From Cordylochernes scorpioides (Eukaryota > Arthropoda > Arachnida > Pseudoscorpiones > Chernetidae), in assembly GCA_030710605.1 (NCBI GenBank), contig CP092870.1, positions 52,217,921-52,281,920 of the forward strand: 64,000 nt of DNA, read 5' to 3'. Position numbers and translations under genes: made by a program. The notes below the pieces were generated by a model, which was given only the letters and a program-made list of their open reading frames with translations, made no database searches and was not told where the DNA came from. This document shows, one piece after another, positions 23,248-33,518 of this stretch (positions within the stretch are counted from its first letter, which is position 1; every line of letters begins with the position of its first letter).

Positions 23248-23332
23248 AAAAGAGATCTATGACATAATAAAGAAGGGGTTGAAATGTCGCTGGAATTTTA
23301 TCTGATGATCCCCGTTCCAGCAGATCTCTTTT
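23248..23332 (+). ncRNA. Three-way-junction RNA element (copy 6)
   Basis: Identical copy, about 100 nt after the splice donor at 23148. It is retained although this unit's long frame is broken. Confidence 0.6.
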
Positions 23333-24078
23333 TCCAATTTATTTCAATTTAAAGTTTTTTGTGTATGTCTGGTCTACCATTAGGGTTTCAAAACATAATA
23401 TCCAAACTTATAACAAATGTTAATTCATACTATAGATATATTACTAAATACAACTATTTATAATCATATTATAAAATAAAAAAACCTTTAAAAATCTTTT
23501 TAAAAAAAAAAAAAACAGGATAAAATATAAAATCATAAAAAAATATATATATATATACTAACAATCTTATCTACCTTCTTTATAAAACTCTTTTTTTTTT
23601 TTTTCCTTATTATTAGTTTGATTAAAAGTGCATGGTTCTGTCTTTCTTTCTTTTTTCTAACTATTATATATATTATCTCTTCGATTATTCTATATATAGG
23701 ATTAGAGTATGTCTGAATGACGTGTAAAAGCCGATGTAATAGACGTTACTTTGTTAATTTTTTTTATTGTTATTAATTATAAATATATAATTAACTTGAG
23801 GATGTAATAGAAGTAAAGGATTTTTTTTCTCTCTCTATCTACAAATTAATAACATTTTACAAATTTTATAATTTGTATTTAAATGATCATAATAGTGAAG
23901 ATAATTTTAATACAAAACTGGACTATAAAATTAAATAACTATTTATTATTATAATTAATTTAGATTTAGCTTGCTAATCTAATCAAATCTATCTGATATA
24001 AGTTATCATTATTATCAGTTTGCTCCTTAAATTTTTTAAAATTAGAATCACTGTTATAATTTTGTTATATAGTTTCTA

Positions 24079-24081
<3 letters not shown>

Positions 24082-24112
<31 letters not shown>
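24082..24112. repeat. (AT)n microsatellite at array edge
   Basis: About 15 AT dinucleotides lie at the right boundary of the array, and a MITE begins inside the same run. Confidence 0.85.
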
Positions 24113-24114
<2 letters not shown>

Positions 24115-24345
24115 CCGTTAAGAGAATTTTAAAATATAAAAATTTGTTATTTAGTTTAAACATGTGGGGTTTATTTTTTATGCATGTAATAAATAAGTAG
24201 TAAGCATATAGTAGTATAAAGGAGAAAAAAAGTAAAACCAGCAAAACTTCAGCGGTTAAGCGTCATAGGCTGGGTAAAAAAAAGGATTGAGCGAAGAGAA
24301 AGTTTTATAGAAAAGGGCAAAGACAGATTCTCTTAACGGTATTAT
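24109..24345. mobile_element. MITE with perfect 19-bp terminal inverted repeats
   Basis: ATAATACCGTTAAGAGAAT at 24109-24127 is exactly inverted at 24327-24345. The 237-bp length and lack of coding suit a non-autonomous DNA transposon. The superfamily is not determined. It lies directly against the (AT)n that ends the array. Confidence 0.75.
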
Positions 24346-24524
24346 TCCATACAGAATTAGCTTGTTGTTCTGACTCAAAGTTATATTCGAAATATGTATT
24401 TCTTATTATTTTAGTATTCTCTATTTTCCAAAAATTTTACTATTATATATTACTATTATATATTTAAAGAAAATATCTTATTTAATATTTAATAAATGTT
24501 TTTTAAAAATCATGTTTTTCAAAA

Positions 24525-24708
24525 ATATATTTAAACGCATATAACAATATTTATATACGTTTATAAAACTATATATAGGTGGATTGGATGTTTTCTATTA
24601 TCGTTTTAACAAATGCTTTTTTAGGCAACTTTTACTAAGGTAAAAACCGGGCGAAGCCGGGAACATTCGCTAGTACTATATATTTTAATCAATATTCGAG
24701 AGATTTAA
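24525..24708 (+). mobile_element. Helitron-like 3' end, plus orientation
   Basis: A CCGGGCGAAGCCGGG hairpin, then AACATTCG and CTAG at 24670-24673 followed by T. It is the inverted partner of 770-950. Confidence 0.6.
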
Positions 24709-24904
24709 ATCATTTAATATGTTTCTTAGAGTTGATATAATAAGTCTAATTTCTTAATTTTTCTATGTGACAATATGGACGATATATTATACAAAAATAA
24801 AATTGTATCATTTTTACATAGTTCGGTGTTCTCAGGCCCATTCGGCCTAAATAAGAGTTTCATGATTTTTTAAGGATGAACCAACAACCAGCCTTTATTT
24901 TTTG

Positions 24905-25110
24905 TCGTTTAGGAACAGTTTGCACCACACTGATGAGCGCCAAAACTCCGAAACGCGTGCGTGGTTAGATTTCCATGATTAATCAAGAACGGGTATTCAA
25001 CTAATTCTGGAAAATAAAAATCAACGATCAATTGATAATTATACCGACAGATGGCCCAAACCATCATCAACTTTTAGTTGCTCGACCAGAAAATGCCCTT
25101 TTCTTAATAT
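24905..25110 (+). repeat. Short interspersed repeat with degenerate hammerhead core
   Basis: CTGATGA at 24930-24936 and GAAA at 24950-24953 flank a 13-nt segment in the position of stem II, which here pairs poorly. The downstream body (GCGTGCGTGG, then a TTGATTAATCAAG-like inverted stretch) matches repeats at 56540-56725 and 57485-57725. Confidence 0.5.
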
Positions 25111-25112
25111 TA

Positions 25113-25289
25113 GAGTTAAACCTGTCTATAGCGCCCCCTCTTGGGACTCACCAAAATAGGGTGATATAGAGAGGGAGTGCAATAGACAGGTCACTTTTAA
25201 TGTAAATCGCATCGTACTACGTATTTAAAATCGGGCGCTATAGAGAGGGAGGCGCTATTTAGAGGGGGCGCTATAGACAGGTTTAACTG
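25113..25289. mobile_element. MITE with AGTTAAACCTG-type TIRs, TA target duplication
   Basis: The ends read AGTTAAACCTGTCTATAGCG and its inverse, flanked by TA on both sides (25111-25112, 25290-25291). The right end reads CAGT inward, as in pogo/Tigger-like families. It is 177 bp with no coding. Confidence 0.75.
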
Positions 25290-25529
25290 TATATATATTT
25301 ATATAACAAAATGTCGTATGCTAATTTTTTAATCAAATATTTTTTCATTTCCAAAATATAACATTTTATTAAAAATAGGGCAATACATATTTGAATCATT
25401 ATACACAGTCTAGCCACATAAATTCTGTTACAAACAATTTTATAAATTAAATGATTAAGAACAAAAACTAATGGAATATAAATACATATTTTATTATCCA
25501 ATAAGACATAGATTTTAAATATATACAAT

Positions 25530-26560
25530 CATTCAAAATGCCCTCCCTTATTTTTGACACAGGATCTCAAACGTTCGGGCCACACTGATCTATGGTGGCA
25601 CGCACCTTTTCTAAGGGTATTTCTTTCATTGCTCTCACCAATGCTGATTTCAATTGATCCAAATTATGATATATTTTAGAGCACACCTTCTCCTCTAAAT
25701 ATGCTCACAAACTGTAATCAAGGGGGTTTAAATCAGGGCTTCCAGAGGGCCATTCATTGGCCTTTATAAACTCCGGAACATTCGTCTCCAACCATTGTTG
25801 AGTTGACTTAGCTTTGTGAGCAGGAGCTGAATCTTGTTGAAATATCCAATGTCCTCCATTAAACATATTTGTATTCAGAGGCTTTACTATTTGTTTCAAA
25901 ATATCTTCTTGATACTTTTTAGCTGTAGTTTTTACCCCTTTGGCACAGAAGTGGAGATCTGTTACACCTTGGTAGCTAACTCCCCACCAAACCATGACAG
26001 AAGAAGGATGGTGACTTTTTCAAGTCTTCTGACTTTCAAAGAAGCTTTTAGAGAGCTACGAGCATATATCCTATCATTCTGACGATTAATCTTTTCCTCG
26101 ACAGTGAACATTTTCTCGTCTGTAAAAGGATTCTCTCATGCCACCGACCATCATGCCGCGTCAACAACATTTTTTTATCTAACCCTTCTAATATCTCTAA
26201 GAGCAGGGGTTATCAAATGACCTGTGCGTCGTTTGAAAGCTCTCGGTCCAAGGTCTTCGTTGATTATCCTAGAAACGGTTCTTGGAGATAAATTCATCTG
26301 CTCTGCAAAGATCTTTTGTTTGCGGCGTGGATTTCGACGAATTCTTTCGCGAATTGCTTTTATAGCTGCTTGCGTTCGTTGCACGCGCGGTCGACCAGAT
26401 CTTTCAAGGTCATTAATAGTGCCAGCCTTGTTGAACCTTTCGGTGGTTCGATAAACAAATTGACGCCTAATATTCAAATTTTGTAGAAGTTTAAAAATGG
26501 ATGATGGACTTTGGCCTACCTTGTGTAAGGCTATACAGCTATACGGTTTTCTTTAACACC
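25530..26560 (-). pseudogene. Mariner-type (DD37D) transposase, decayed
   Basis: Cut-and-paste transposase remains. The N-terminal HTH region is at 26477-26175 (ERSGRPRV, LSPRTVSRII). The catalytic part is at 25995-25705 with QQDSAPAHKA and SPDLNPLDY; 37 residues separate the second and third Asp by my count. The C-terminal part continues to about 25550 in another frame (EIPLEKVRATIDQCG). The first catalytic Asp region at 26000-26170 is scrambled by frameshifts. No intact TIR pair was located. Confidence 0.75.
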
Positions 26561-26860
26561 CCAATCCATTATCAAAAAACAAATATATTCTGATTTTTTT
26601 TCTAAACACGTGTGAACGAGATATTCAAATAACAACTACTGTATTTTGAATACTTCACGCGGTCAAATTTAAATTTTTATCACTGATTTGGTTTTGTAAC
26701 AATATTTATGGCTAGACTAAGTATAATAAAAGACATCTTGGATTGAATAAAAGATGTATTTGCCAATATATGTTATTATATATATATATATAATAAAATT
26801 TCATATAATAATTGTATAAGAACGTGAATTTATACCCAAGCCTCTCAAAATAGTTATGTT
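26561..26860. other. No recognisable gene
   Basis: AT-rich DNA with a short (AT)n at 26775-26795. Nothing assignable is seen. Confidence 0.5.
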
Positions 26861-26869
26861 CCCCAGGTG

Positions 26870-27197
26870 TCGAATTATCATGATAAAATTGATTTGGATG
26901 TTTTTTAAGTTTGTTATTTTTGTTTCAATTGCTTTTGCATAGCCTTATATAGCTTTTCTAATTAAGCTTAATACATTTCCTTGTTAATATGAAATGTCTT
27001 CCAAGAGGGTCCATGGATATCAGTCATTTGTCTTTGGAGAGGGAAAACCTTGTTTTTCCTTGCTGGCGATGTTTTATGGATTTATTGTTTTGATTGGCGC
27101 TTTTATGAAGGATTATAATGATAAATTCATGTCTCATTACGTATTATCACACCAGAAAAAGTCTCCAGGAAGTCTAAACAAGAAGTGTGGTCAATAG
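26870..27197 (+). repeat. Duplicated segment with small hydrophobic ORF (copy A)
   Basis: It is homologous to 28240-28610, including about 120 bp of upstream sequence. The ORF at 26994-27197 (67 codons) starts MSSK and holds FSLLAMFYGFIVLIGAFMK, one predicted membrane segment. Relative to copy B it lacks an in-frame insert of about 12 residues. Both frames are open, but the substitutions are not clearly synonymous-biased. I do not recognise it. Confidence 0.4.
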
Positions 27198-27199
27198 CC

Positions 27200-27600
27200 C
27201 CATATATACGAATTAGGGGAAATAATAAATATATTTTCTGAAGAGAGCGCGCATTCATCAAACCTAAACAAGGATTACAAGGACCATCGTCTACCAAGTT
27301 AACTAGTTTCCTGCCGACCAATCAGCAGGACGCATGGTCGCTTCAAATATCGGAAAAAACGTCTCCGTTAAAGAGCATCTAACAGTTAGTTTTTCAAGTT
27401 TCAAATATGTGTGTGTGAATTAAAATATAAATACTTAAATATAACCTCGTTAAATAATTGCTTCAATATTTTCTATTTATATGGTTTGGTCAATAAATAA
27501 TGGCTCATCGAAAATAATTTCTCTATTGACAAGTTAGAAAACTGAAATTCTGAATTTAAGAATTCCTAATAGAGTCCTCTCTATATTAGAATTATTCAAT
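27200..27600. other. No recognisable gene
   Basis: Mixed AT-rich sequence with short reading frames only. No repeat ends or motifs were identified. Confidence 0.5.
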
Positions 27601-27601
27601 A

Positions 27602-27966
27602 CTAGACTGTTGACCCGGGCTTCGCCCCGAGATTGACCCGTGTGCATATCTACCCGAGTGATATATATTTAGATAAGATTTTTTTTATAATTGATTGTTA
27701 TTAGCATTATCTATTTGTTTGCATCAGCATAATTTAATCGTTGATAGAGGGCGCTTTTCGTGAGCAAAGTAGAATAATTTGAATATATAGTTTTAATAAT
27801 TGATTTATATATTTTTTAAAATAGCCTATCGTCTTCCCCGTATTTTTTTTTACCTATGTATGGAAATTTTGGTTTGAATTAGTGAACTACTGCGAATTTG
27901 TATACCGGACATACAAACAAACATACACACAAACAAACAAACATACAAACATTCATTTTTATATAT
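27602..27966 (-). mobile_element. Helitron-like non-autonomous element
   Basis: The minus-strand 3' end has a GC hairpin then CTAG at 27602-27605 followed by T. Its 5' half matches 1-210 of the window inverted (TATATAAAAATGAATGTTTG start). Confidence 0.6.
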
Positions 27967-28239
27967 ATAGATATCCATCTTCCTTTTGTACACATTTTAT
28001 CCAAGGTTGTTGCCATCTTTCAAAAGCAGATGGGTAGAAGCTATATCCAACTCTCTGAACTACCCTCTAACAGCTTGGAGTAAAATTTATCACGTCTCTC
28101 CAAATGTGTTGCCTCCTGAAATACACTTTGATCTTTCAAACAAATGGCAGTCTAAATGTTCCAAGTCAAGCCTGTACACAGGGTGAGGCATCAAAATTCA
28201 TCTATAACCTGCAATCTTCAGCAAGGTAAAGTGCGCCGT

Positions 28240-28610
28240 GTGAGGTCTCGAATTATCACGATGAAATTTGATTTGGATGTTTTTTTTTTTTTGGTATTTT
28301 TGTTTCAATTGCCCTTTTATGAATTTTCTAATAAATCTTAATACATTCCCTTGTTAATATAAAATGTCTTCCAAGAGTGTCCATGAATATCAGTTATTGT
28401 CTTGGTCCCATAATAAAGATGATCATGATTTTGTCTTTGGAGAAGGAAAACCTGGTTTTTCCTTGCTGGCGATGTTTTATGGATTTATTGTATTGATTGG
28501 CGCTTTTATGAAAGATCAAAATGAAAAATTCAAGTCTCATCACGTATTATCACACCTTTTTTTAATACACCTGAACAGGTTCTCCAGAAATAGTCTCCAG
28601 GAGGTCTAAA
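28240..28610 (+). repeat. Duplicated segment with small hydrophobic ORF (copy B)
   Basis: An 81-codon frame at 28364-28609, with FGEGKPGFSLLAMFYGFI as the shared core. An extra LLSWSHNKDDHD-like insert relative to copy A keeps the frame. It may be an exon captured by a mobile repeat, or part of an unknown element. Confidence 0.4.
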
Positions 28611-28835
28611 TAAATCTCTTAACGAATTTGCATCATTTTTCGTGTTTGAAATTTTTGAACCCATTTTGAGCATAATTTTCGATATCCAAGATCATTATAA
28701 GTTTAGGAACTTATATTTCAGATAGATATTAGTTGATAAGTCGTCATTGCCCGGTTATTCTTGATAAATTAATCCGTTCGAGCCATATTTTGACCTGTCA
28801 CTGCAGGGGTTTGTCTACCTGGCCTTATTTTATAA

Positions 28836-29326
28836 CTAGCTAGCCGAATGACACGGGCAACGCCCGGGCTTTGCCCGGGCTTTGCCCGATTAAATGTTTT
28901 AATTCAAATAATATTCGTTACAATTATAAATTGGCGCGGTGGTTGTCAATCTTGTGAAACGTCCTGCTCCAAACTTTGTGTGTTTTTAAAATGTAAAAAT
29001 AAAAATGTAAATTTTTACAACAATATTTGAAAATTGTATTGGAAGTGTCAAGAAGAACACGTTTTACATGTACATTAGGTCAGCTGATATTACCTCCCAT
29101 CTTCACCGCTAGAGGCGCTTCTCGCGAGCGAAAGGTCAAATTTGAAACGCAAATTTGCAAATAACTCGAAGAAATTAAAGATAGATACCTGAAATTTCAC
29201 TAGAGGTTTTTCCAGATTCTACTCTATATACTGTTAGAATTTCAGTCAGATTAGTTACGTATTGTGGAAGTGTATAGCCGACAAACATACCTACATACGC
29301 TGACTTTTATATACAGTATATAGGGA
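28836..29326 (-). mobile_element. Helitron-like non-autonomous element
   Basis: The minus-strand 3' end carries duplicated GCCCGGGC hairpin arms and a doubled CTAG (28836-28843). The 5' end near 29326 reads TATATAAAAGTCAGCG. It contains no coding. Confidence 0.55.
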
Positions 29327-29767
29327 TATCAATTTGCCAGTCTGGAAAGCGCTAAATCCATCTTTGTATTGTTCTTCTATACCCATAGCGTCGTTTCCAT
29401 ACACAAACTTCAGCTTCGAGTGAATAACAGTTACTGAGAAATGTTTCCAGACTTAAACAAGATCACCATCACCGACCGTTGTCGGATTCGTGTGTTTACT
29501 TCAGGCTGCTTATCTGAAATAATACAAAATATATCTTAAATCTGCTTGCGGATATATATAAATAGGAATGTTCCTTTAATAATAAAACATTATTTTTATG
29601 ATGATAAATGATATAAATAGGTTTTTATAGGTCATAGAGATATAATTACTTTTTCATTGAACGGCCTCTCTCTCTCTCTGTGTAGAGAATAGAATAAAAA
29701 TCAACTAAAAAATAATAATTAGGATATAAACTTTAGTAATTGTTGTGAATATATACTCATATATATA
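29327..29767. other. No recognisable gene
   Basis: AT-rich sequence with a (CT)n tract near 29668-29680. Nothing else is assigned. Confidence 0.5.
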
Positions 29768-31186
29768 CACTGAGTGACATTGAAAATGGAACACCAAGAA
29801 ATAGTGGCCAGAAAGTGATGAAACTCGGCAGACAGAGAGAGACAGGGACGAACAATAAGTGATCTATATTTCAAAATGATAGTCATAATACAGAGCTAGA
29901 ACGGCGTCGGCTTAGTAGCAAGTAGGACCACCGCGGACGGCGATGCACGCAGCAACACGTCTAGGTAGAGAGTCAATCAGAGTACGGATGGCGTCCTGAG
30001 GGATGGCTCTCCATTCCCTCTCAACCATTTGCCACAGTTCGTCTTCTGAACGCGGCTGTGGCAAGGCATGCAAACGGCGTCCAATGATGTCCCAGACGTG
30101 CTCGATTGGTGAGAGATCAGGAGAGTACGGTGGCCAGGGAAGCATCTGTACATCTTGCAGAGCTTGTTGGCTAATGCGAGCAGTGTACGGTCGGGCGTTA
30201 TCCTGCTGATAAAGGGCATTGGGTACCCCCTGAAGGTAGGGGAGTGTCACCGGTCGCAGCACATCATCAACGTATCGTTGGGCCGTCATAGTGCCCTGAA
30301 TACGAAGTAAAGGTGACCTGGAATCATACGCGATTGCGCCCCAAACCATGATTCCACGTTGTCGCACGGTGGGGCGTTCCACAATTGCTGCCGGATTGGA
30401 CCTTTCTCCACGTCGACGCCACACGCGTACACGGCGACTATCACTGGACAAGCAGAAACGCGACTCATCTGAGAACACGACCCTGTGCCATTCCGTCATC
30501 CACGTCGATCTAGCCCGGCACCGTTCCAAACGTTGGCGCCTATTCGGTGGGGTCAATGGCAGTCTTCTTAGTGGACGGCATGAGTGCAAGCCATTAGCAA
30601 CCAATCGACGGATAATGGTTCTGGTCGAGATGGAATGATCTAGGGTGTCTTGCACATGTTGCAGGATGGCGGTACAAGTGGCTTGTGGGGCCGCCACTGC
30701 TTGTCGAAGGATACGCCGATCCACACGTGCTGACGTCACTCTGGTTGCACCGACATTCCTATAAATTGCCACATTTCCTTATTCCAACCATCTTCTCCAC
30801 AGTCTGTGCACCGTGGACGCACCAAGGTGTGTATCAGCTGCGATTTGACGTATGGACCAACCTGCCCTTTTCAGTCCGATCACCATGCCCCTCGTAAAAG
30901 CGTCTGTCTGCTTGAACTGCCTCCGTTTACGATGACCTGGCATTCTCTGTTATTACACGTGTCTTTTGACACAAGAACAAAATTTCTACAATGATTTTCC
31001 TTGAAGAAATAACGACACGAATTCTGTCCTTTCTGCAAGTTCCTTCCCTTATATCTTACTCCATGTGCGCACGAGAGCTGCGCATTTTACATCATTTGCA
31101 TAACTCGGTTAGGCGCGTCTACCCTGAAATTTGCATAATTTTCTGGCCACTATTTCTTGGTGTTCCATTTTCAATGTCACGCAGTG
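29768..31186 (-). mobile_element. Tc1-like transposon A, complete with TIRs and TA duplication
   Basis: The termini CACTGAGTGACATTGAAAAT and CACTGCGTGACATTGAAAAT (inverted) extend as near-perfect TIRs of roughly 45 bp, flanked by TA at 29766-29767 and 31187-31188. It is 1419 bp and encodes one transposase on the minus strand. Confidence 0.9.
29912..30943 (-). pseudogene. Tc1 transposase with single nonsense codon
   Basis: ATG at 30943 starts MPGHRKRRQF, followed by a helix-turn-helix region (WSIRQIAADTHLGASTVHRL). A TAA right after RRWLE interrupts the frame, which then continues unbroken through the catalytic core (VFSDESRF, QQDNARPY, SPDLSPIEHVW) to TAA at 29912. The spacing from the second Asp to the Glu is 32 residues by my count, two fewer than the DD34E norm. 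Restricting to one lesion in 343 codons, the copy is recent. It binds TIRs and moves DNA by cut and paste when intact. Confidence 0.85.
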
Positions 31187-31209
31187 TATATATATATATG
31201 TTATAGATT

Positions 31210-31590
31210 AGAATTTTTTTGTGTGTTTGATTGTTGAAAAGAGGTGCAGTCGTGGAAAAATAAAATAATTATTTACCTTTCAAGCAGATTTTTATTTTGA
31301 ATCTATTGAAGTAAAAATATACATAAAATTATTTATATCACAGGAATATAGAATTTATATAATGAATTCTATAATCGTGGATAAAAGATAGGTAGGGTTA
31401 AATATACATATTTACAACAATAATAATTAAAAAGTGATATTTTTTTGAATATATGGTCAAAAATGCAGAACAGTCAATGAATGAAAAAATAAAATATATG
31501 TTTTTTTAAAAAAATAAAATATTTGTATTTTAGATTATATAATATATATATATATGAGATATGTGCTATAGTCTATGACATCCATTCCCA
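31210..31590. other. No recognisable gene
   Basis: AT-rich sequence with (AT)n tracts; nothing assignable. Confidence 0.5.
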
Positions 31591-31674
31591 TAGCAACATG
31601 ACTGAAATTTTTGGTTGTTCCAGCTTTCGCTTTAAAAAGCTTTTACCCTCGAGGCAAAGATGGCTGAGGTAAGT
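31591..31674 (+). promoter_or_regulatory. Candidate host first exon with splice donor
   Basis: CCATAGCAAC near 31591 resembles an X-box half, then TTTAAAAAG (TATA-like), then CTTTTACCC (a pyrimidine tract such as begins translation-machinery mRNAs), then ATG GCT GAG at 31660-31668 followed by GTAAGT. The compact layout suits a gene whose start codon sits in a tiny first exon. No partner exon was recognised downstream, so it may be a real gene with a transposon-filled intron, or a relic. Confidence 0.4.
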
Positions 31675-31852
31675 TCTGATAACTTAGATAAACATATAAA
31701 TAAAACACATGTACATTATTGAGTTTGTTAACTAAGGTTCCTGAAGAGTATAGAAGTTACCAACTAGCGAGCTTTCCATATCACATCTAAGACTTCTTGG
31801 TTTCATTCACATTACCATAGTGGAAATTCAATGTCAGTAAGGTATCGCCAAG

Positions 31853-33071
31853 CATTTTTAAACACTGCCTGACATCGAAATTTGAACGCCAAGAAAGAAG
31901 TACCAAAAGGTGATTAAACTTAGCAAACAGAGATAGGTAGGAACGAACAGTAAGTGATATTAATATCGAATTGATAGCCGTAATACTGAACGAGAACGGC
32001 GTCGGCTCAGTAGCAAATAAGACTACCGCGGACGGCGATGCATGCAGCAACACGTCTAGGTAGAGAGTTAATCAAACTACAGATAGCGTCCTGAGGGATA
32101 GCACTCCATTCCCTTTCAACCATTTGCCACAGTTCGTCTTCAGAACGCGGCTGAGGCAAGACATGCAAACGACGTCCAATAATGTCCCACACGTGCTCGA
32201 TTGGTGAGGAGTCAGAAGAATACGGTGGCCAGGAAAGCATATGTACTTTTGCAGAGCTTGTTGACTAATGCGAGCAATGTATGGCCGGGCGTTATCCCCC
32301 CTGGTAACCCCCTGAAGGTAGGGGAGTGTCACCGGTCGCAGCATATCATCAATGTATCGTGGGGGCCGTCATAGTGCCCTGAATACGAACAAACGGTGAC
32401 CTGGAATCATACGCGATTGCGCCCCAAACTATGATTACGCGTTGTCGCGCGGTGGGACATTCCACAAATTCTGCCGGATTTAACCTTTCTCTGCCTCGAC
32501 GCCACACGCGTACACAGAGACTATTACTGGACAAAGAGAGGCGTGACTCATCTGAAAACACGACCCTGTGCCATTCCGTCATCACGTCGATCTAGCCCGG
32601 CACCATTTCAAACGTTGACGTCTATTCAGTAGGGCCAATGGCAGTATTCTTACCGGACGACATGAATGCAAGCCATTAGCAACCAATCGATAAAATGGCT
32701 CTGGGCGAGATGGAATGATTTAGCGTATCTTGCACATTTTTTAGAATAGAAGTACAACGGCATGTGGGTTCTCCATTGCTTGTCGAAAGGATATGCCGAT
32801 CCATGATGCGACGTCACTCTGGCTTCACCGGAATTCCTATGAATTGCCTAATTTTATTTTTCCAACTATCTTGTCCACAGTCGGTGCACCGTTGACGCAT
32901 CCAGGTATGTTTTAGCTGCGATTTGACGTATGTAGCAACCTACCTTTTTTAGTCCGATCACCATGCCCCTGGTAAAAGCATGACTGATGGAACTGCCTCC
33001 ATTGACGACGGCCTGGCATAATCTTCTATTACATGTGTCTTTTGAAACATGAACTCAATTTCTACGATTGT
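31853..33071 (-). pseudogene. Tc1 transposon A family, decayed second copy
   Basis: It aligns along its length with 29768-30990 but has many substitutions and small indels. SSPIEHVWDIIGRRL and FSDESRLSLSSNS are still readable. The left TIR is degenerate (CACTGCCTGACATCG). The right end is lost at about 33071, where similarity stops. Confidence 0.85.
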
Positions 33072-33273
33072 ATTGTATTCTGAGTCTTAGGATGTGGAAC
33101 AAATTTTAGATGCTTGAACTATAAACCTGAACGATAATCCTTTTTTTACTTAGAAGCACAACTTCTTTGGAATAGGGATCACTGTAGAAGTACAAAACAA
33201 TTATTGTTATTTTTGATTTATTTATTATAATGTATAGTTCTGGATGAACTGTTTCAAAATGTGCAATTGATAT
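33072..33273. other. No recognisable gene
   Basis: Spacer between the decayed Tc1 and the first gypsy LTR; nothing assigned. Confidence 0.5.
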
Positions 33274-33515
33274 TGTCAGTAGGACAGAGTTTCCTGGTAT
33301 TCCCTCTTATCTGGACTGGACCGACCGGTCGGGTAAACAGTGGCGCCACGAAAAAGGAGGAAAGATCTCAGTACTCCCCTCTTACTCTAACGGCTGGGTC
33401 GATTTGGCTCATGTAAATAGTAACTCTTATTTTATATTTAAAATCTCTCATATAACTCATTAAATAAATATTTAAAGAAATTCGAAGGCCTAGTTAATTA
33501 TTTTTCATCGCGACA
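33274..33515 (+). repeat. 5' LTR of gypsy 1
   Basis: TG...CA ended. A primer-binding-site candidate TGGTGGAGACGCCGGGG starts at 33520, four bases past the LTR. Confidence 0.9.
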
Positions 33516-33518
33516 ATT

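Larger units (their letters stand above)
11144..24083 (+). mobile_element. Right arm of Naiad-type Penelope-like array (three plus-strand units)
   Basis: Three head-to-tail units have long frames at 11679-14081, 15965-18367 and 20243-22645. The period is 4286 bp between copies 4 and 5 and 4278 bp between 5 and 6. After copy 6 the sequence runs about 140 nt into what would be the next unit and stops in (AT)n at 24082-24112. Right-arm units share point variants that differ from all left-arm units (for example AGTATAGAGTTC versus AGTATATAGTTC), so the arms are distinct DNA rather than a fold-back duplicate of one another. Confidence 0.9.

Noticed and set aside
24000-24060. ACTGATA...TATCAGT in the unit 5' region as a transposon TIR or ribozyme
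   Set aside because: Short AT-rich palindrome without core motifs.
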